DNA of 64,000 nucleotides from Flammulina velutipes (taxonomy: Eukaryota > Basidiomycota > Agaricomycetes > Agaricales > Physalacriaceae): contig CM022373.1 of the NCBI GenBank assembly GCA_011800155.1, positions 496,001 to 560,000 of the forward strand, read 5' to 3'. The position numbers and the translations under genes were made by a program. Position 1 is the stretch's first letter. Each line of letters starts with the position of its first letter. The notes under the pieces were generated by a model that saw only the letters and a list, made by a program, of their open reading frames with translations, searched no databases and was not told the origin of the DNA. Below, one piece after another: positions 12,950 through 23,784 of this stretch.

Positions 12950-14298
12950 CCCATGCTCAGCTTCCGAAACGGAGATATCCTGAGGCTGCTATGTACACGC
13001 ACCACGTTCGGGATTATGCCCATTTGTCTGTAATCGTGTGACTAATAAGGTCAAAGGCACGGTTAATTAATCGAATAGCAAGGAGGTGATCACAGTACTA
13101 TGGCAGGCAAGAATAGAATTCAGATCGTATTTTTGTTGAGCTTTGCGTCGAGGAGAACTCGATGCGGTAGCCCAATAGCACTGGCTTAAGCCTGTTGGTG
13201 AACATTCTTCAGTGATGAAGGGTAATAAGACTGAGAATGAGATACACGTACATAGGGACGACTTCATATTCCTCCGACTCGGAGAAGAACGAGTACGCCC
13301 AGAGTATGCGAAGTAAAAGCCAGAAGAAAGAGGCCGAGTCCGCGTCGTCCGAGGACAATTATCACTGAGTATGCTGCTCTGCGGGAAGGGTCTTATAGGG
13401 AGACGTTGATGAGAGAGAGTTGTGGCGCCAACATACGATCATATCAGACGGAAGACTCGGACGAGATCTGGAGAGATGTCAAAAAGTTCCTCTCCGAACG
13501 ACGGGAGGACGAGGTTCGGGAATTGCATAGGTGACAGCCTCAGTGGTTGTTCTTGGTAGTACGGAAATGCTGCTTCCCATACATCGTACGCTATGACGTT
13601 GATATTGATCATGTCAGCCCATGCTGGGAAGCCGAAAACGGTGGCGTTGTAGTGCGCAAAATGATTTCGTTGAAGGATACGAGTACATTTGAGCCGGAAT
13701 GCGAGAGTTCCGGTGTATCTTGCGCCTTAAGATATGTATGGAGTCGTGTAATGCACAGTGTGAACTGGGTGGATGACGGACAGATGACGGAAGTCTGATT
13801 AGCTGTGCATCGAGCGGGGTCTAGACTGGAGATTAGGTTTTGGACGTCAGTACAAGCGAGAGAAGGAGCGCAACACTGCAGCCTAGCAAGCCCTAGTCAG
13901 CCTTCGAAGTTCGCACTTCGGAGACGCCATGGCTAAATTTAAGTTGCAAGTTCGATCAAACCTGTGGCAGTGCCGCATTTTGCATGATCGATGATCGGCG
14001 GCAGCTTAATCATTTCCTCCACCACCACTTTGTGGCGTCCTTTAGAAGCCAATGGGTACAGCGCATCTGGCACGATTCCGGAAATTCTTCACAAAATGTC
14101 TCGCATCTCACCCATCCTCCGTGAAAAATTTGCCCTCGAAAACAGAGGCCAACTAGAGACGTTTACTCTCGGTCCTCGACCTTTTTCAAGTCCATGACGG
14201 TGCGGGAGTTCTGACGGATTGCGCCATCGCGTTTTTTTCAGAGTACATAAACTCGAGCTTGAGCCCGATCAAGTTTGCTGCTCTCCGCCATCTCAACA
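12950..14298. other. Gene-poor stretch, possible uncharacterised or decayed coding segment
   Basis: This is about 1.35 kb between the divergent P450 and UNC93-like genes. On the plus strand 13264-13368 reads a highly charged stretch (SEKNEYAQSMRSKSQKK). After a stop, about 13370-13530 reads a second charged stretch (DEIWRDVKKFLSERREDE). An 83-codon frame at 13547-13798 could be a further exon. Codon-like composition suggests real or former coding sequence, but I cannot join the parts convincingly or recognise a family. The rest shows nothing beyond presumed promoters. Confidence 0.25.
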
Positions 14299-16268
14299 AT
14301 GTCCATTAAATCGCACTCGAGCACGTCGACGCCAGTCCCGGGCCCTACAAAGGGACCGTTCCTTCACAGCGTTCAATATGCCGTACGATTGTCTATTATC
14401 CCTCTGCAACATTATGCTAAAATGCCTGTAGGTCCTCGTAGCGGGTTTGGTCACCTTCACAGCTCCTGGTATGTTTGACGCGTATGTTCATTATCCATCT
14501 ACTCGCATTCTCAAAGCTAACGGTGCTCTAGACTGGGCAATGTTAGTGAAATTCAATCCATCGTCTGTCAAACTCTCATGTCTTGTCGATAGCTTGGAGC
14601 TGGCGGCGCAGCAGAACCATACGCCGTCTCGGCTGCCAACGCGCTGGTTTACGGCCTGATGGTTATTTTCTGTATATCGGCCGGAGGTTTCATCAATACC
14701 ATTGGCATCAAGTGGACTTTGGTTTTGGGTACCGTTGGCTACCCTCTGTACGGAGCGGGATTGTGAGTCGTATTTCGCTTCCATTGACGGGGACGGGGAA
14801 CACAGTTAATCAATATTGCAGATACACGAACAGCTACTCGTCAGTCGCGTGGTTCATGCTTTTCGGTGAGTCCTCACAAATTTGTGTCCCATCTTTATGC
14901 TCAATCATTTCTAGGGAGCGCATGCTGTGGTATATCGTATGTCTGACGCACACTTTTCTTCGCGTCGTCTAATATGATTATAGCGCTGGATGCTTTTGGG
15001 CTGCCGAGGCTACCATATAGTAAGATACTATCCCAAACTTCCGATTATATATGCTGACAGTCAATTAGTATCGGGTACCCTGGACCTGGTGAGAAAGCAA
15101 AGGTAGGGTTGTCGCAAGCCAGCTTCAAAGACACAATGCTCATCAAATGTAGTTCCTTGCGCAGTGGGCATTCTGGAAAAACATCGCTCCGGCCATTGGT
15201 GGCGCCGTCAATTTGGCTGTGAACATCGATCGTTCGACGGCAGGAGTGATCAGTCGCGGTAACTCCTCCAATACCTAAATTTTGGACACTAGCTGACATT
15301 ATCTCTAGAAACATACATCGTTTTTATTGTGATCATGTGTCTTGGACTCCCATTATCTCGTTCGTTTCCTTCAGTGACCATGGTATAATCACATTCTCAA
15401 CATTCCTCAGTGCTTTTGCCTGTCCCGGAAAAGATCTGGAGGTCGGATGGATCGACAATACACTTGGCTCGGGGCAAGAATCTTTTCCGTGAGATCTTCG
15501 AGGTTTTGAAGCTCTTAACAGAGAAAAGAGTAAGTCATACAGATTTCATTTATTAGTCGTTTACTGACATGAGCTTTCCATAGATACTTTTACTTCTGCC
15601 GTCGTTCCTCTGCTCCTACTTCTACCTCGCCTACCAGTCAAACTTCCTGGCCTTGTACTTCACCGTACGGGCACGAGCGTTCTCAAGTTTGCTCAGCCCG
15701 TTCGCTGGGATTTTCAGTAGCTACATTATGGGTTATTATCTTGATAGCCGTCGGCAACCAGCACACGTTCGAGGTCTTATTGTTCTTGTTCGTTGTCTCT
15801 TCACCGCATGCCTTCACCTCTCTAACGGACCTTCAGGGCATTATTATCTTGTTCCAAATCGGCATTTGGACATGGACAACTATCCTTCAAAACGATTTCA
15901 TATCCGACCCTCCCACATTGGACTGGACGAGCGCGGGCTTCGGACGTGCGTATGGTGTGATCTTCTTCTACACCTTTGTGGGCCAGGCGACTCAGAACTA
16001 CATGTACTGGGTGATATCCCACTTTTCGACCACGCTCAGTGGCCTGTCCAGGTATACGGGCCTATTCCGTGCCATCGAGGCCCTTGGACAGACCATCGCA
16101 TGGTCAATCGCTTCCAGCGCCAATGCCAGCCCTTGGGTACTTATTGGAATGAACTTTGGTGGTGTAACGACCTCACTAGCACTAGCGTCGCTTGTGGTCA
16201 GGACCCTGGAGGATGTCGAGGTGGTCATCGCTGAGGATTCGGAATCTATTTCGAAGATCGAAGCATGA
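14299..16268 (+). CDS. UNC93-like major facilitator superfamily membrane protein
   Basis: Multi-pass membrane protein of the fungal UNC93/DUF895-like branch of the MFS; the substrate is unknown. The first exon reads MSIKSHSSTSTP to FLHSVQYA. It then joins across a short intron to VLVAGLVTFTAPGMFDA and on to LGNLGAGGAAEPYAVSAANALVYGLM, which is the recognisable family N terminus. Middle blocks are GSACCGISAGCFWAAEA, YPGPGEKAKFLAQWAFWKN and LLLLPSFLCSYFYLAYQSN. The C-terminal part has GIWTWTTILQNDF, TQNYMYWVISHF and TGLFRAIEALGQTIAWSI. About eleven helices can be traced. Around 15796 the reading frame changes: an intron with donor GTTCGT and acceptor CTTCAG (about 15790-15837) restores the frame. 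That donor is weak, so this junction is the least certain. Length is about 470 residues. Confidence 0.82.
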
Positions 16269-16513
16269 ACGAGGAGGTAGAAAAGTACAATGCACCTGCT
16301 CTAGAGGTTACTTAATAGGACATACAGTATAGATCTTTAGAAGTCTGATCAAAATTTGACGTGAACGAGGGGCGCCACATGGCCAGCTATGGCCAACCAA
16401 TAATGATCGACCCAAATTTAGAATTTCCCATCTTCCCTTTCCCCTCCATCACCGTCGTTCCGTCGTCTTCCACTCTTTTACCTCTCGCTTCTGTGCATTG
16501 ACGACCTGGAGTC

Positions 16514-17382
16514 ATGATATTCTCATCAACGACCTTCGTGCTTGGGCTCGCTGCACTACCAGCTGTCCTGTCACAAAACCTGGGTATCGACATTGTGTAT
16601 GACAATCAGCACAACATTACCAGCTTGTATGGAACGTGGTCAACTGGTTCTATGAACGTGGTCACTGGCTCGGTATGTACTTATCCTCAGTTTCCGAGAA
16701 ATCCACTCACACATGGCCAATCAGGGATTCGCAAATCCCAAAAAAGTTGCCTTCACATACCCTCCAACAACTGGTGTATCCTTCTCATTGTGAGCTTTGA
16801 CGTCCCGGTCGCTCCTCAATACCATGCTGACACTACAATTAGCACCGCTGACCATTGGTTTGAAGTAGCAGAGTACTCTTTTGTCTCCAATGGTGAGTTT
16901 ATCCTCAGTATTCAATCATTCCTCCAATTTATGGTATACCAGCTTCCGACCCCAGTTGTATAATCGGCTACATGCTCTGGACGCACGGGACATTCACCGA
17001 AGAAAAGAACGGTTCCCTGGTCCTCAGCCCTAACGGTGACGGCTACCAACAAATCCAGGACGCATGCGGCGCAATCACCAACCTCATCGAGAACACCAAT
17101 GTCACCATGTATTCACCATGGTGGAACATTATCGAAGATAACCAGAGGGGATTTATGTTGAAGTTACAGAAGTTCGACCAGACCTGGTACCCACCCATGT
17201 ACTTGGTTTCCGCCACTCCCGAAATGCTTCCTACCGAGAAGCTGAGGAATGTCACAGTTGGGCCCGATTTCATCGCTCGACGGTCCTTGGATGAGGAGAA
17301 ACCCAACGGCGCACCCACCTCTTTTGCCATAAGCATTGTCGTAGCTGCTGCTGCTAGCTTTTTCGGCTTGCTTTCTCTATAG
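16514..17382 (+). CDS. ROT1: ROT1, ER protein needed for cell-wall beta-1,6-glucan and folding
   Basis: Rot1 is an ER membrane-anchored chaperone-like protein required for beta-1,6-glucan synthesis and glycoprotein folding in yeast. The N terminus is a signal peptide (TTFVLGLAALPAVLSQ). Family blocks follow: LYGTWSTGSMNVVTG, GFANPKKVAFTYPPTTG, STADHWFEVAEYSFVSN, CIIGYMLWTHGTFTEEKNGSLVLSP, LKLQKFDQTWYPPMYLV and PEMLPTEKLRNVTV. The C terminus has a single hydrophobic segment (SFAISIVVAAAASFFGLLSL) that should anchor it in the ER membrane. Four exons with introns of about 50 bp are needed; the last exon starts near 16940. Several N-x-S/T sites are present. A CCAAT motif lies at 16397-16401, 113 bp before the start. 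Confidence 0.88.
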
Positions 17383-17708
17383 ATCGGATCCTATTCACGT
17401 TCTTTTGTACATATCTTTATCTATACCCATCGTCATTCTTTTGGATGTTAGCGTAGCGTCTGAGTTACTCTACAGTAGCATAATGGAACAGGAAGTTATC
17501 TTTAAATTCATTCATGTTGTGTTCGGATTTCTGGATAACGATACAATGGTATCATTGACTGGTCGTAATGTTCTCTACAAAGTCTAGTTGTGCTACATAA
17601 ATATGTGATCTCTAAAAAATGCTATTGATACAAAGTCAACGTTGCGTTCATAACAAGCATCATCCAAAGCTCCTACTGGATGGAGCCAGGTCGTCCATGT
17701 CATCGAGT
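17383..17708. other. Convergent intergenic region
   Basis: This 326-bp stretch lies between the stop codons of ROT1 and the DHA1 transporter. It is AT-rich with no supported gene and presumably holds both 3' UTRs. Confidence 0.6.
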
Positions 17709-19722
17709 TTACGAGGAGTGCTCATAGTGCGCGTACTTCGAGCGCTGCCTGAGAACATGCCCCCACTTCAACAAAGCCTAGAAGATCACGACGTCAATGA
17801 TTTGGGTATGATAATAACAACTGGCTAAACTCACTGCAAACACGATCATCAGCGCAAATGAGATACCAGCAAGTATGGCTGAGGCCGGTCCAAGGCCAAG
17901 GTTGGTGAAGAACGCATGTCCGAACAGAGGAAAGACGCTCGCTATGGTCGACCGCGCCAAGTCATTTCCCGCAAGGACCGCGTTGGCATGTGTCGGATAA
18001 GCAGATGTGATGTACATGAGGATGCTTTGGAAATTGAGGAAGATCCCAGGTAGGTAGAGTGCAGCACCAATAACCGGGACGATCCAATGTATGCTTTCCT
18101 TGGATGCGAAGCCGAAGATCAGGACGGAAGTGGGAATGAAGATGCTGCCCATTAGACCGATTTCGAGCCGGATTTCGGGTGCTACTTGCTTCCCAGCATC
18201 TTCGGCGCGTTGATAACGAGGCGCGATATGATATTTTTGGTATAGGCAATAAACGGTGTACTGCACGAATGGATCAATATGAGAAATCGAGGAGATGTGA
18301 AAGAAACATACCGTGATACAGGCCGAGACGATGAAGCCCAGGAAGGGTAGACCACTGACACCAAGGTTGAAGTGGTATATATCGGAGAACACCAATGGGA
18401 AAGCCTCAAACCAGAGATAGAAGATGGCATCTGGAGAAAGAAATTAAGCATCGAAAAGCGAGAATCAGATGAGAAACGTACAAACAAAACCGAGATAAAC
18501 GTTGGCGAACAGCAAAACCGGCTCCATAGCTAGGGCCAATGGCCTGTACAGAGCCTCTCCAAGGACTTGTGCGATCGTCTCTCCTTCAGTGTCCTTCTCA
18601 GACTGGGTTCTCAACTGCTGGTTCCCCGTGAGCTTTCGCAGACGTTGAGCCCGCTTGAGCAGAATGGTTGGGCCGTATGTTTCTGGCAACAGGAACGACA
18701 GGAAGACCAAGCCGAACGCGGAAATCCAGATCAGCTCGTATTGAGGCCATCGCCATCCGTTGGCTTGCGCTGCGAACCCGCCAATGACTGGGCCTGTGAT
18801 GGGACCCGCAACCGCACCGAGTGCCCATACACCGATAACGTAGGCAAGCTGATGACTGGGATAGATGTCTGCCATGGATGCACCACCAGTTGCCAACGCC
18901 GGACTACCGAAAAAGCCCGTCAAGAAGCGGAATGCGAGGATTGTTTGTATATTTGTCGCTGTGATTATGGGAATTTGGAGGATGACGAATAAGAATAGTG
19001 TGATAATGTAGATAGTGTTGCGTCCGTAGGCGGCGAGTTCTTGAAAGGGACTGAGGAACATGGGGCCTATACCATATCCTGAAGGCAGGTTAATTAAAGG
19101 ACTTGATACGCAAGCCGAAAAAGCGCGTACCCATCACATAGAGTGTTAAGCCGAGGGTTGCGTGTGTTAGAGATACGTTGAATTCCTCCATTATGCCGGG
19201 TATCGAAGAGGTGTATATCGCCGAGCCGATGTACATTGTGAACGTTAGTAATGATATGCTGAATGCGACAAAGGCGCGCTTCGCGGGAGACCAGTTTCTA
19301 ATTATGAAGATTAGGAACATTGAATGCGAAAATGATGAGAGTACTAACCTAGGGTTGTCTGGGTCATCGTCGCCATACCAGTCCACCAGATATGGATCTG
19401 GCAGCGAGCTAGTTGAGTCGTCGAGCTTCTTTTCCAGGACATCCTCCACAGCGATGGTGTTTTCTCGAGTCATCTCAGTGCGAGGGGTAACGGCGCCACT
19501 CGAATTTGCGCGTTTATTCTTCTCTACATCGCCACAGAGGGTGTTGGCATCAGAGTTATCCCAGGAAGGGATAGAGTCAGGTCGCTTTACGCTGGATGGC
19601 AGAGAGAATCGAGAAGGGAGCTCGAAACCTGGACGCTGCTCGGTATGAGGGAGGTATTTGCCTTTGGAGAAGTAATTGATGAATTGGCCAATGGTGGAAT
19701 CACGGAGAAGGTCTGCAACCAT
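17709..19722 (-). CDS. DHA1-type MFS transporter (drug:H+ antiporter family)
   Basis: Twelve-helix proton antiporter of the DHA1 family (Flr1/Tpo-like), probably exporting toxic compounds or polyamines at the plasma membrane. The start at 19722 opens a long soluble N-terminal region, then DPDNPRNWSPAKRAF, the hallmark entry into helix 1. Motif blocks are FRFLTGFFGSPALATGGASMADIY and WALGAVAGPITGPVIGGF (the antiporter motif C region). Further on come GWRWPQYELIW, FLPETYGPTILLKRAQRLRK and DLARSTIASVFPLFGHAFFTNLG. A reading frame ends at 17778, but splicing at GTGAGT...TCTAG gives a better C terminus (ALLKWGHVLRQRSKYA) and puts the stop at 17709. Six or so exons, about 580-600 residues. All features look intact. 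Confidence 0.88.
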
Positions 19723-20512
19723 TGTGGCCTAGTCAAGTGGGAGGGTGCTGGGGGGGAGGTTCGATGTTTTTCGATCGACAAATGTCCATAATATAGTGGT
19801 TTGAGCGCGGCTCCGAAGATGAGTGGTGCATATCGGCGATGATACATCAACAGGCTTGTTCATATCGTTTCTTACAAACCAGCAACAGATTTCAGTTTTT
19901 TTGGTGGTATCACAAAGCATCGAGTTAGACAGGGGTTTTACCCGAGGTGCGGCCCTGGCCCTTCGTCATCGTGCCGGCTGACAAGGCCGCCGTCAATCGC
20001 GTTCGCTTTCGGACGAGTGATGCACGTACTGTTTTTGACTGCCTGTCGAGCGATTTCTCTACTAGTAAGTACAAAGTCGAACTCAAATCTCAGGCAAAGT
20101 TTCAACCGACTCAGCTTTCAGATGATAACAATCAGTTTCTGTGTACCTCCAGGCCAGCTTCTGCCTGCTGACTCTCTTGCCACATTATGACTAGCTAAAA
20201 CTAGACGTGTAAGCTAATTGAGCTAATTGAGGGCTCAAAACTATGCTGCAGAAGATGCACCGTATTGCTGTTTTTGTCTACACAACAGTTATTTAATATC
20301 TTCTAATTCATGTCCCAACCACCATGTATAGCTTGCCACAGCATGGCTCATCTTGCAAACCTCCCGGGATAAAATAGAGCATACAGCGCCACCCTCGCAC
20401 TCAATCGGAGCCAATGGTTTCATTTCGCGCCACAGCATCCGCATGTGTCACGTGTTAAGGCTGTCCAAATGAGTACTCCTTTAGGCTTTACTCGTTTCTT
20501 TCCAGTGCCACC
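19723..20512. other. Intergenic region spanning the left duplication boundary
   Basis: No supported gene. From 19907 on, the sequence is identical to 23785-24390 upstream of the second F-box-like gene, so this is presumably duplicated promoter or leader. It contains a short TAATTGAGC direct repeat near 20215-20230, a GATAAAATA AT-rich box near 20370, and a 74-codon frame at 19947-20171 that has no recognisable motif. Confidence 0.6.
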
Positions 20513-21696
20513 ATGTTCAACAACACCACACGTGCCACCTTTCTTCCTGTCGAGCTCATCGAGGAAATAATCGACGTCGTGAATTGCAAGGCCACCCTGG
20601 CTGCGTTATGCCTATGTTGCGCCCACATCCGACGGCATTCTCTTCCCAAACTATACCGAGACGTCCGTTTCGCGGGCTATCTGCCAGGAAATGGATGTGC
20701 CACATTCGCCCTGACTATGACAACCTCCCCCAATCTTCTACCATTGGTGCATTCTCTCTCCATTGAACAGGACCATTCTGGGGGCTGGCTTGAATCAGAA
20801 CTGTCTTTGCCACTTGTGCTGGATGCTCTTGTAAACCTTACAGAGCTCTCATTCTCTGGCGGCAGCATTCCTTCATCCTTTCCGGCGGCAGCACTCAAGG
20901 ATAAAAGAATCCTCACCCTTACTGTGGCGCGTGGTACTCTTTTCGAAAAACAGGAGCTACTGCTCGACTTTCTTTATGCATTTCCTCACCTAAAGTGCCT
21001 CACACTTCCGGCGTCCTTCTGCATGCAATGGGACGTCAACAACCTACTATCCTCCATTTCACCGGGCTACTTCACACACCTCGAAACATTGGCTGTTCTC
21101 CCTGGCGAGTACTTCGCATGGGACAGCCCTGAAGTATACCTATATGCTCTCCTTATCATGCTTCCGCACTCTAGCAGGCTCAAGAAACTATCTTACCCCC
21201 TCTATCCTGATTCTCCCAGCGTGCAAATGGTTCCCGCTTATAATCTTTTCGCGGACAGGTGTCCTGGATTGGAAGAGTTGGAACTTGTGTATTTCCCTCA
21301 AGATACCCGCCAGACCCTTCCCATGATATCTATCATCCATGGAAGATCTTTGAAAAGGGTTACTCTTTTCCTCAACTTCCTTAGTCCACGGTTTACGCCG
21401 TATATGCAACACGAGCCACAAGTCAGCGATGTGCTAGAATGGGCGACACGCACGTTTTCAGGAGGAGAAGGTACAGAATGCACCGTGGAGGACGTGACCA
21501 TCCAGATCGGCTTGGGCTATCTCATCAGTTGGCAACCCGAGTGCGGTTTGGGAGGCGATGCTGAATGGGACACTCTAGACGCAGCATTAACGGAGCTGGC
21601 AGAGAAGACTTTGAAGAACGTCACTGTTGCGTTTGTTGATGAGCGATTGCGGATACCTACTCCTGTGACATACGCCGAGGTTCTTGCAGTGGCATC
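19907..21696 (+). repeat. 1,790-bp direct duplication, copy 1
   Basis: The block 19907-21696 matches 23785-25574 at a constant offset of 3,878 bp with no difference found by eye, in coding and non-coding parts alike. It contains the upstream region and the first 395 codons of an F-box-like gene. It breaks at 21696, where retroelement sequence begins. Confidence 0.95.
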
Positions 21697-21763
21697 AGTT
21701 CCGTCTCCACATAATCCCGCACTGCCTCTGGGTAGTCCAAGACCGATGGATGGTTCGGAATAA
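20513..21763 (+). pseudogene. F-box-like protein, copy 1, 3' end replaced by retroelement sequence
   Basis: Intronless frame of 416 codons. Residues 5-50 (TFLPVELIEEIIDVVNCKATLAALCLCCAHIR, read in pieces) resemble the degenerate F-box of Agaricomycete proteins. The rest has leucine-rich repeat-like segments such as LVNLTELSFSGG, HLKCLTLP, LETLAVL and LEELELVYF. The first 395 residues are identical to copy 2. At 21697 the homology stops and 21 codons are read from the antisense strand of a reverse-transcriptase fragment before a stop at 21763. The frame is therefore open but chimeric. The role of the intact protein would be substrate binding in an SCF ubiquitin ligase, inferred from the F-box alone. 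I call this copy a truncated gene or pseudogene, though it could still be expressed from its duplicated promoter. Confidence 0.7.
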
Positions 21764-22109
21764 TAACTGTGGCAGTCAATGGCGGCATGTCCCCGATTGG
21801 AAAGCCGTGCTTGAGGTTTCGAAGTAGGAAAGGGAATTCATGAATAGCATTATGCTTCGTTAATGCGCGTTCGAACGCGTCTACGTGATATGGTGTAACG
21901 ATGGCATTGTAAATGTGATCGTCGTCTGACGAGCCGTTGGCTGGGCGCGGCCGATGTTTGAGAGTATGCGAGAGGTCGACGTATTCGAGATTTGGGCGTG
22001 CAAAGATTGAGTCGCTGAGAAGGTTGTTCGAGATAGGAGCAGCAGGATTAGTTTGTGAGGGTGCGTCGACTGAGGTCTCAGGCGTGACGAGACGAGCATG
22101 TTGTTGCAT
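21697..22109 (-). pseudogene. Reverse-transcriptase polyprotein, N-terminal fragment
   Basis: The frame opens at the ATG 22109-22107, 32 bp inside the end of the gag-like ORF, an overlap typical of retroelement gag/pol arrangement. About 137 codons of element sequence remain, containing LEYVDLSHTLKHR, IVTPYHVDAFERALTKH, HGFPIGDMPPL and IIPNHPSVLDYPEAVRDY. The catalytic RT core (YxDD), RNase H and recombinase are all missing because the element ends at the junction with the F-box-like copy; the frame then runs a short way into its antisense strand. Confidence 0.65.
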
Positions 22110-23550
22110 TGTGGTCCTTTCCGCAGAGGGAACAGATGTGGAGGAAGTCAGAGCCGGGAGGGTGGACTCCATTACATCCTTTCGGCAGGTTGAAGAAGAT
22201 GCAGATCTTCTTGCATTCGTTCCCTCCATGCGGTTTTGCTGTCCAGATGAAACCGCTTCTGAAGACACTGAAGAGAGGTTTGCCGTCAGGAAAGGTGGTG
22301 ACACCGACAGGGTGCTGACGGAATGCATGAGGTCCACCACAACAGGAGCAGGAGGAGCGAAAGGAATGGGATGAGTATGAGTCCGGGCGAGGAGGATACG
22401 AGGAGGTCGATGCTGAGTACTGCGTGCGTTGAGACTTGAATGGTCGAGATTCATCGGCATTCCCATACGGCGCCGGGCGCTTCACAGCGAACGACGAAAC
22501 ACCCTTCGAACGATACTCGCCGTTGTAGTAAGAGGCGTCGGACTTGTAATCCACGAGGTCGAAGCGCTCGCCACAGACGATGAGACGGTTAGCACGCGCA
22601 CGTTCCCAAGAGAACCAAAGAGGGTACGACACCGAAGGCTCTTCCAGATTCGAGAGGTAGGCAACGTGTTTCTTGAATTCTTCTGCTAGGGAAAAGGAGT
22701 TGGGGTTTGTTGGGTCCGAGGGCTTGCTGAGGAAGTCGAGAGCACGCTGGATGTTGGCGAGGGCCTCGACATAATCCGAGAAGGATGAGAGGCAGGTATG
22801 GGAGCTGTCCGAGCCCCACTTCTTCGCCATAGCCTCGATGTTGACAATGGAGACAGCCTTGAGCTCGTAGTCGGTGTCTGTCCGAGTGGGCTTGTAATCT
22901 TTGACAATCAGAGCTGCAGGATTCCGGTACACGTCCGTGATGCAGCGATTAGTCCAAAAGTTCAGAGGTGGAGTCTGACGCGCCTTTATCCCTTGCATGT
23001 ATGCGTCGGGAATGGGAATCTTCGCCTGGCCAAACATGTCGTATTCCAGTGTAGCGGCTGGCACCAACGATCCCTGTAACGGCTTTCCCTTCAATGTCGC
23101 ATCCTCCTTTTCCTCTTTCCTCTTCCTGCGTTCCTCTAGCGCAGCTTTGTCGAGAGCCAGTGCGTCTGCCCTCGCAGTGTCCACACGAAGTCGAACGAAG
23201 AATGGGATTGGTCCACATGCCGTCACGACGTTCTCCGACGCGACGAAGAGCCTGAATTCCTCTCGCGAGTACGCATAGTATGGCTTGGTGGCTGCTCCGA
23301 CGTCGGGATAATTGATGCGGTCGGCCTTGCAGCGAGCAGTTTGGGTCATGCTGTCCAAGTTGTGCTTTTCGATCTTGATGTTGTCGGCGTTTCGAGCGAC
23401 AATGGGTAGTAGAAGGTTGTTGACTGGGTCCGGGATGACCATGCGCGCCTCGAAGTCGAAGTCGTCTGGGATCGGTGCTGGGATTCCTGCGTTGGGAAGG
23501 TTTGGCAGCTGTGTTTGCTGCGTTCCCTGTGTTGCTTGAGTCGAAGACAT
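22078..23550 (-). CDS. Gag-like protein of the retroelement
   Basis: Intronless 490-codon frame; I chose the ATG at 23550-23548 (MSSTQATQG), though the frame is open to 23727. Residues 1-170 contain ARMVIPDPVNNLLLP and a conserved-looking PYYAYSREEFRLFV. The middle has a basic coiled stretch (ALEERRKRKEEKEDATLKG) and a helical NIQRALDFLSKPSD region. The C terminus is Ser-rich and then Cys/His-rich: CSCCGGPHAFRQHP, ECKKICIFFNLPKGC and HICSLCGKDHNATTC. This could bind nucleic acid like the zinc knuckles of retroelement gag proteins. It is not a host gene: it overlaps an RT frame downstream. No internal stop is present, so decay is recent or absent in this part. Confidence 0.65.
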   Translation of the reverse strand: MSSTQATQGTQQTQLPNLPNAGIPAPIPDDFDFEARMVIPDPVNNLLLPIVARNADNIKIEKHNLDSMTQTARCKADRINYPDVGAATKPYYAYSREEFRLFVASENVVTACGPIPFFVRLRVDTARADALALDKAALEERRKRKEEKEDATLKGKPLQGSLVPAATLEYDMFGQAKIPIPDAYMQGIKARQTPPLNFWTNRCITDVYRNPAALIVKDYKPTRTDTDYELKAVSIVNIEAMAKKWGSDSSHTCLSSFSDYVEALANIQRALDFLSKPSDPTNPNSFSLAEEFKKHVAYLSNLEEPSVSYPLWFSWERARANRLIVCGERFDLVDYKSDASYYNGEYRSKGVSSFAVKRPAPYGNADESRPFKSQRTQYSASTSSYPPRPDSYSSHSFRSSCSCCGGPHAFRQHPVGVTTFPDGKPLFSVFRSGFIWTAKPHGGNECKKICIFFNLPKGCNGVHPPGSDFLHICSLCGKDHNATTCSSRHA

Positions 23551-23672
23551 GGTGCTGTTTGAGCGACGAGCGAGTAAAAAAGAAAAGTGAGTGCAGGGGA
23601 ACGAGCGACAAAAGACGCGTATGGAAGGAAGTGGTAACGTAGCTGACAGACGCGTCCTATGATATTCACATG

Positions 23673-23695
23673 GCCGGCCACTTGATGTGGCCGGC
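23673..23695. repeat. Perfect 9-bp inverted repeat (hairpin)
   Basis: GCCGGCCAC (23673-23681) and GTGGCCGGC (23687-23695) are separated by a 5-base loop. It sits 120 bp upstream of the gag-like start and 90 bp from the right junction, so it may be a structural element of the retroelement end. Confidence 0.85.
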
Positions 23696-23784
23696 GGCAT
23701 ATAATGAGAGCACTCGAATTTGTTCAATCCTGTCTATCTTATCTAACGCTAGCCCGGCTCGTTCCTCGCTCAGGCTAGCTAACA

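Larger units (their letters stand above)
21697..23784 (-). mobile_element. Retroelement fragment, DIRS-like suspected (gag-like ORF plus truncated RT)
   Basis: This 2,088-bp segment lies between the two identical blocks. On the minus strand it codes a gag-like protein (22078-23550) and an overlapping second frame that is the start of a reverse-transcriptase polyprotein. The latter is cut at 21697, exactly where the F-box-like copy begins. The polyprotein opening YNAIVTPYHVDAFERAL and HGFPIGDMPPLTATVI resembles Agaricomycete elements that combine RT with a tyrosine recombinase (DIRS-like). The recombinase itself is absent here, so the class is an inference. No long terminal repeat or inverted repeat is seen apart from a small hairpin at 23673-23695. 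Confidence 0.7.

Noticed and set aside
19947..20171. 74-codon frame upstream of each F-box-like copy
   Set aside because: Present twice only because the region is duplicated; no motif, and no splice link to the F-box-like frame.
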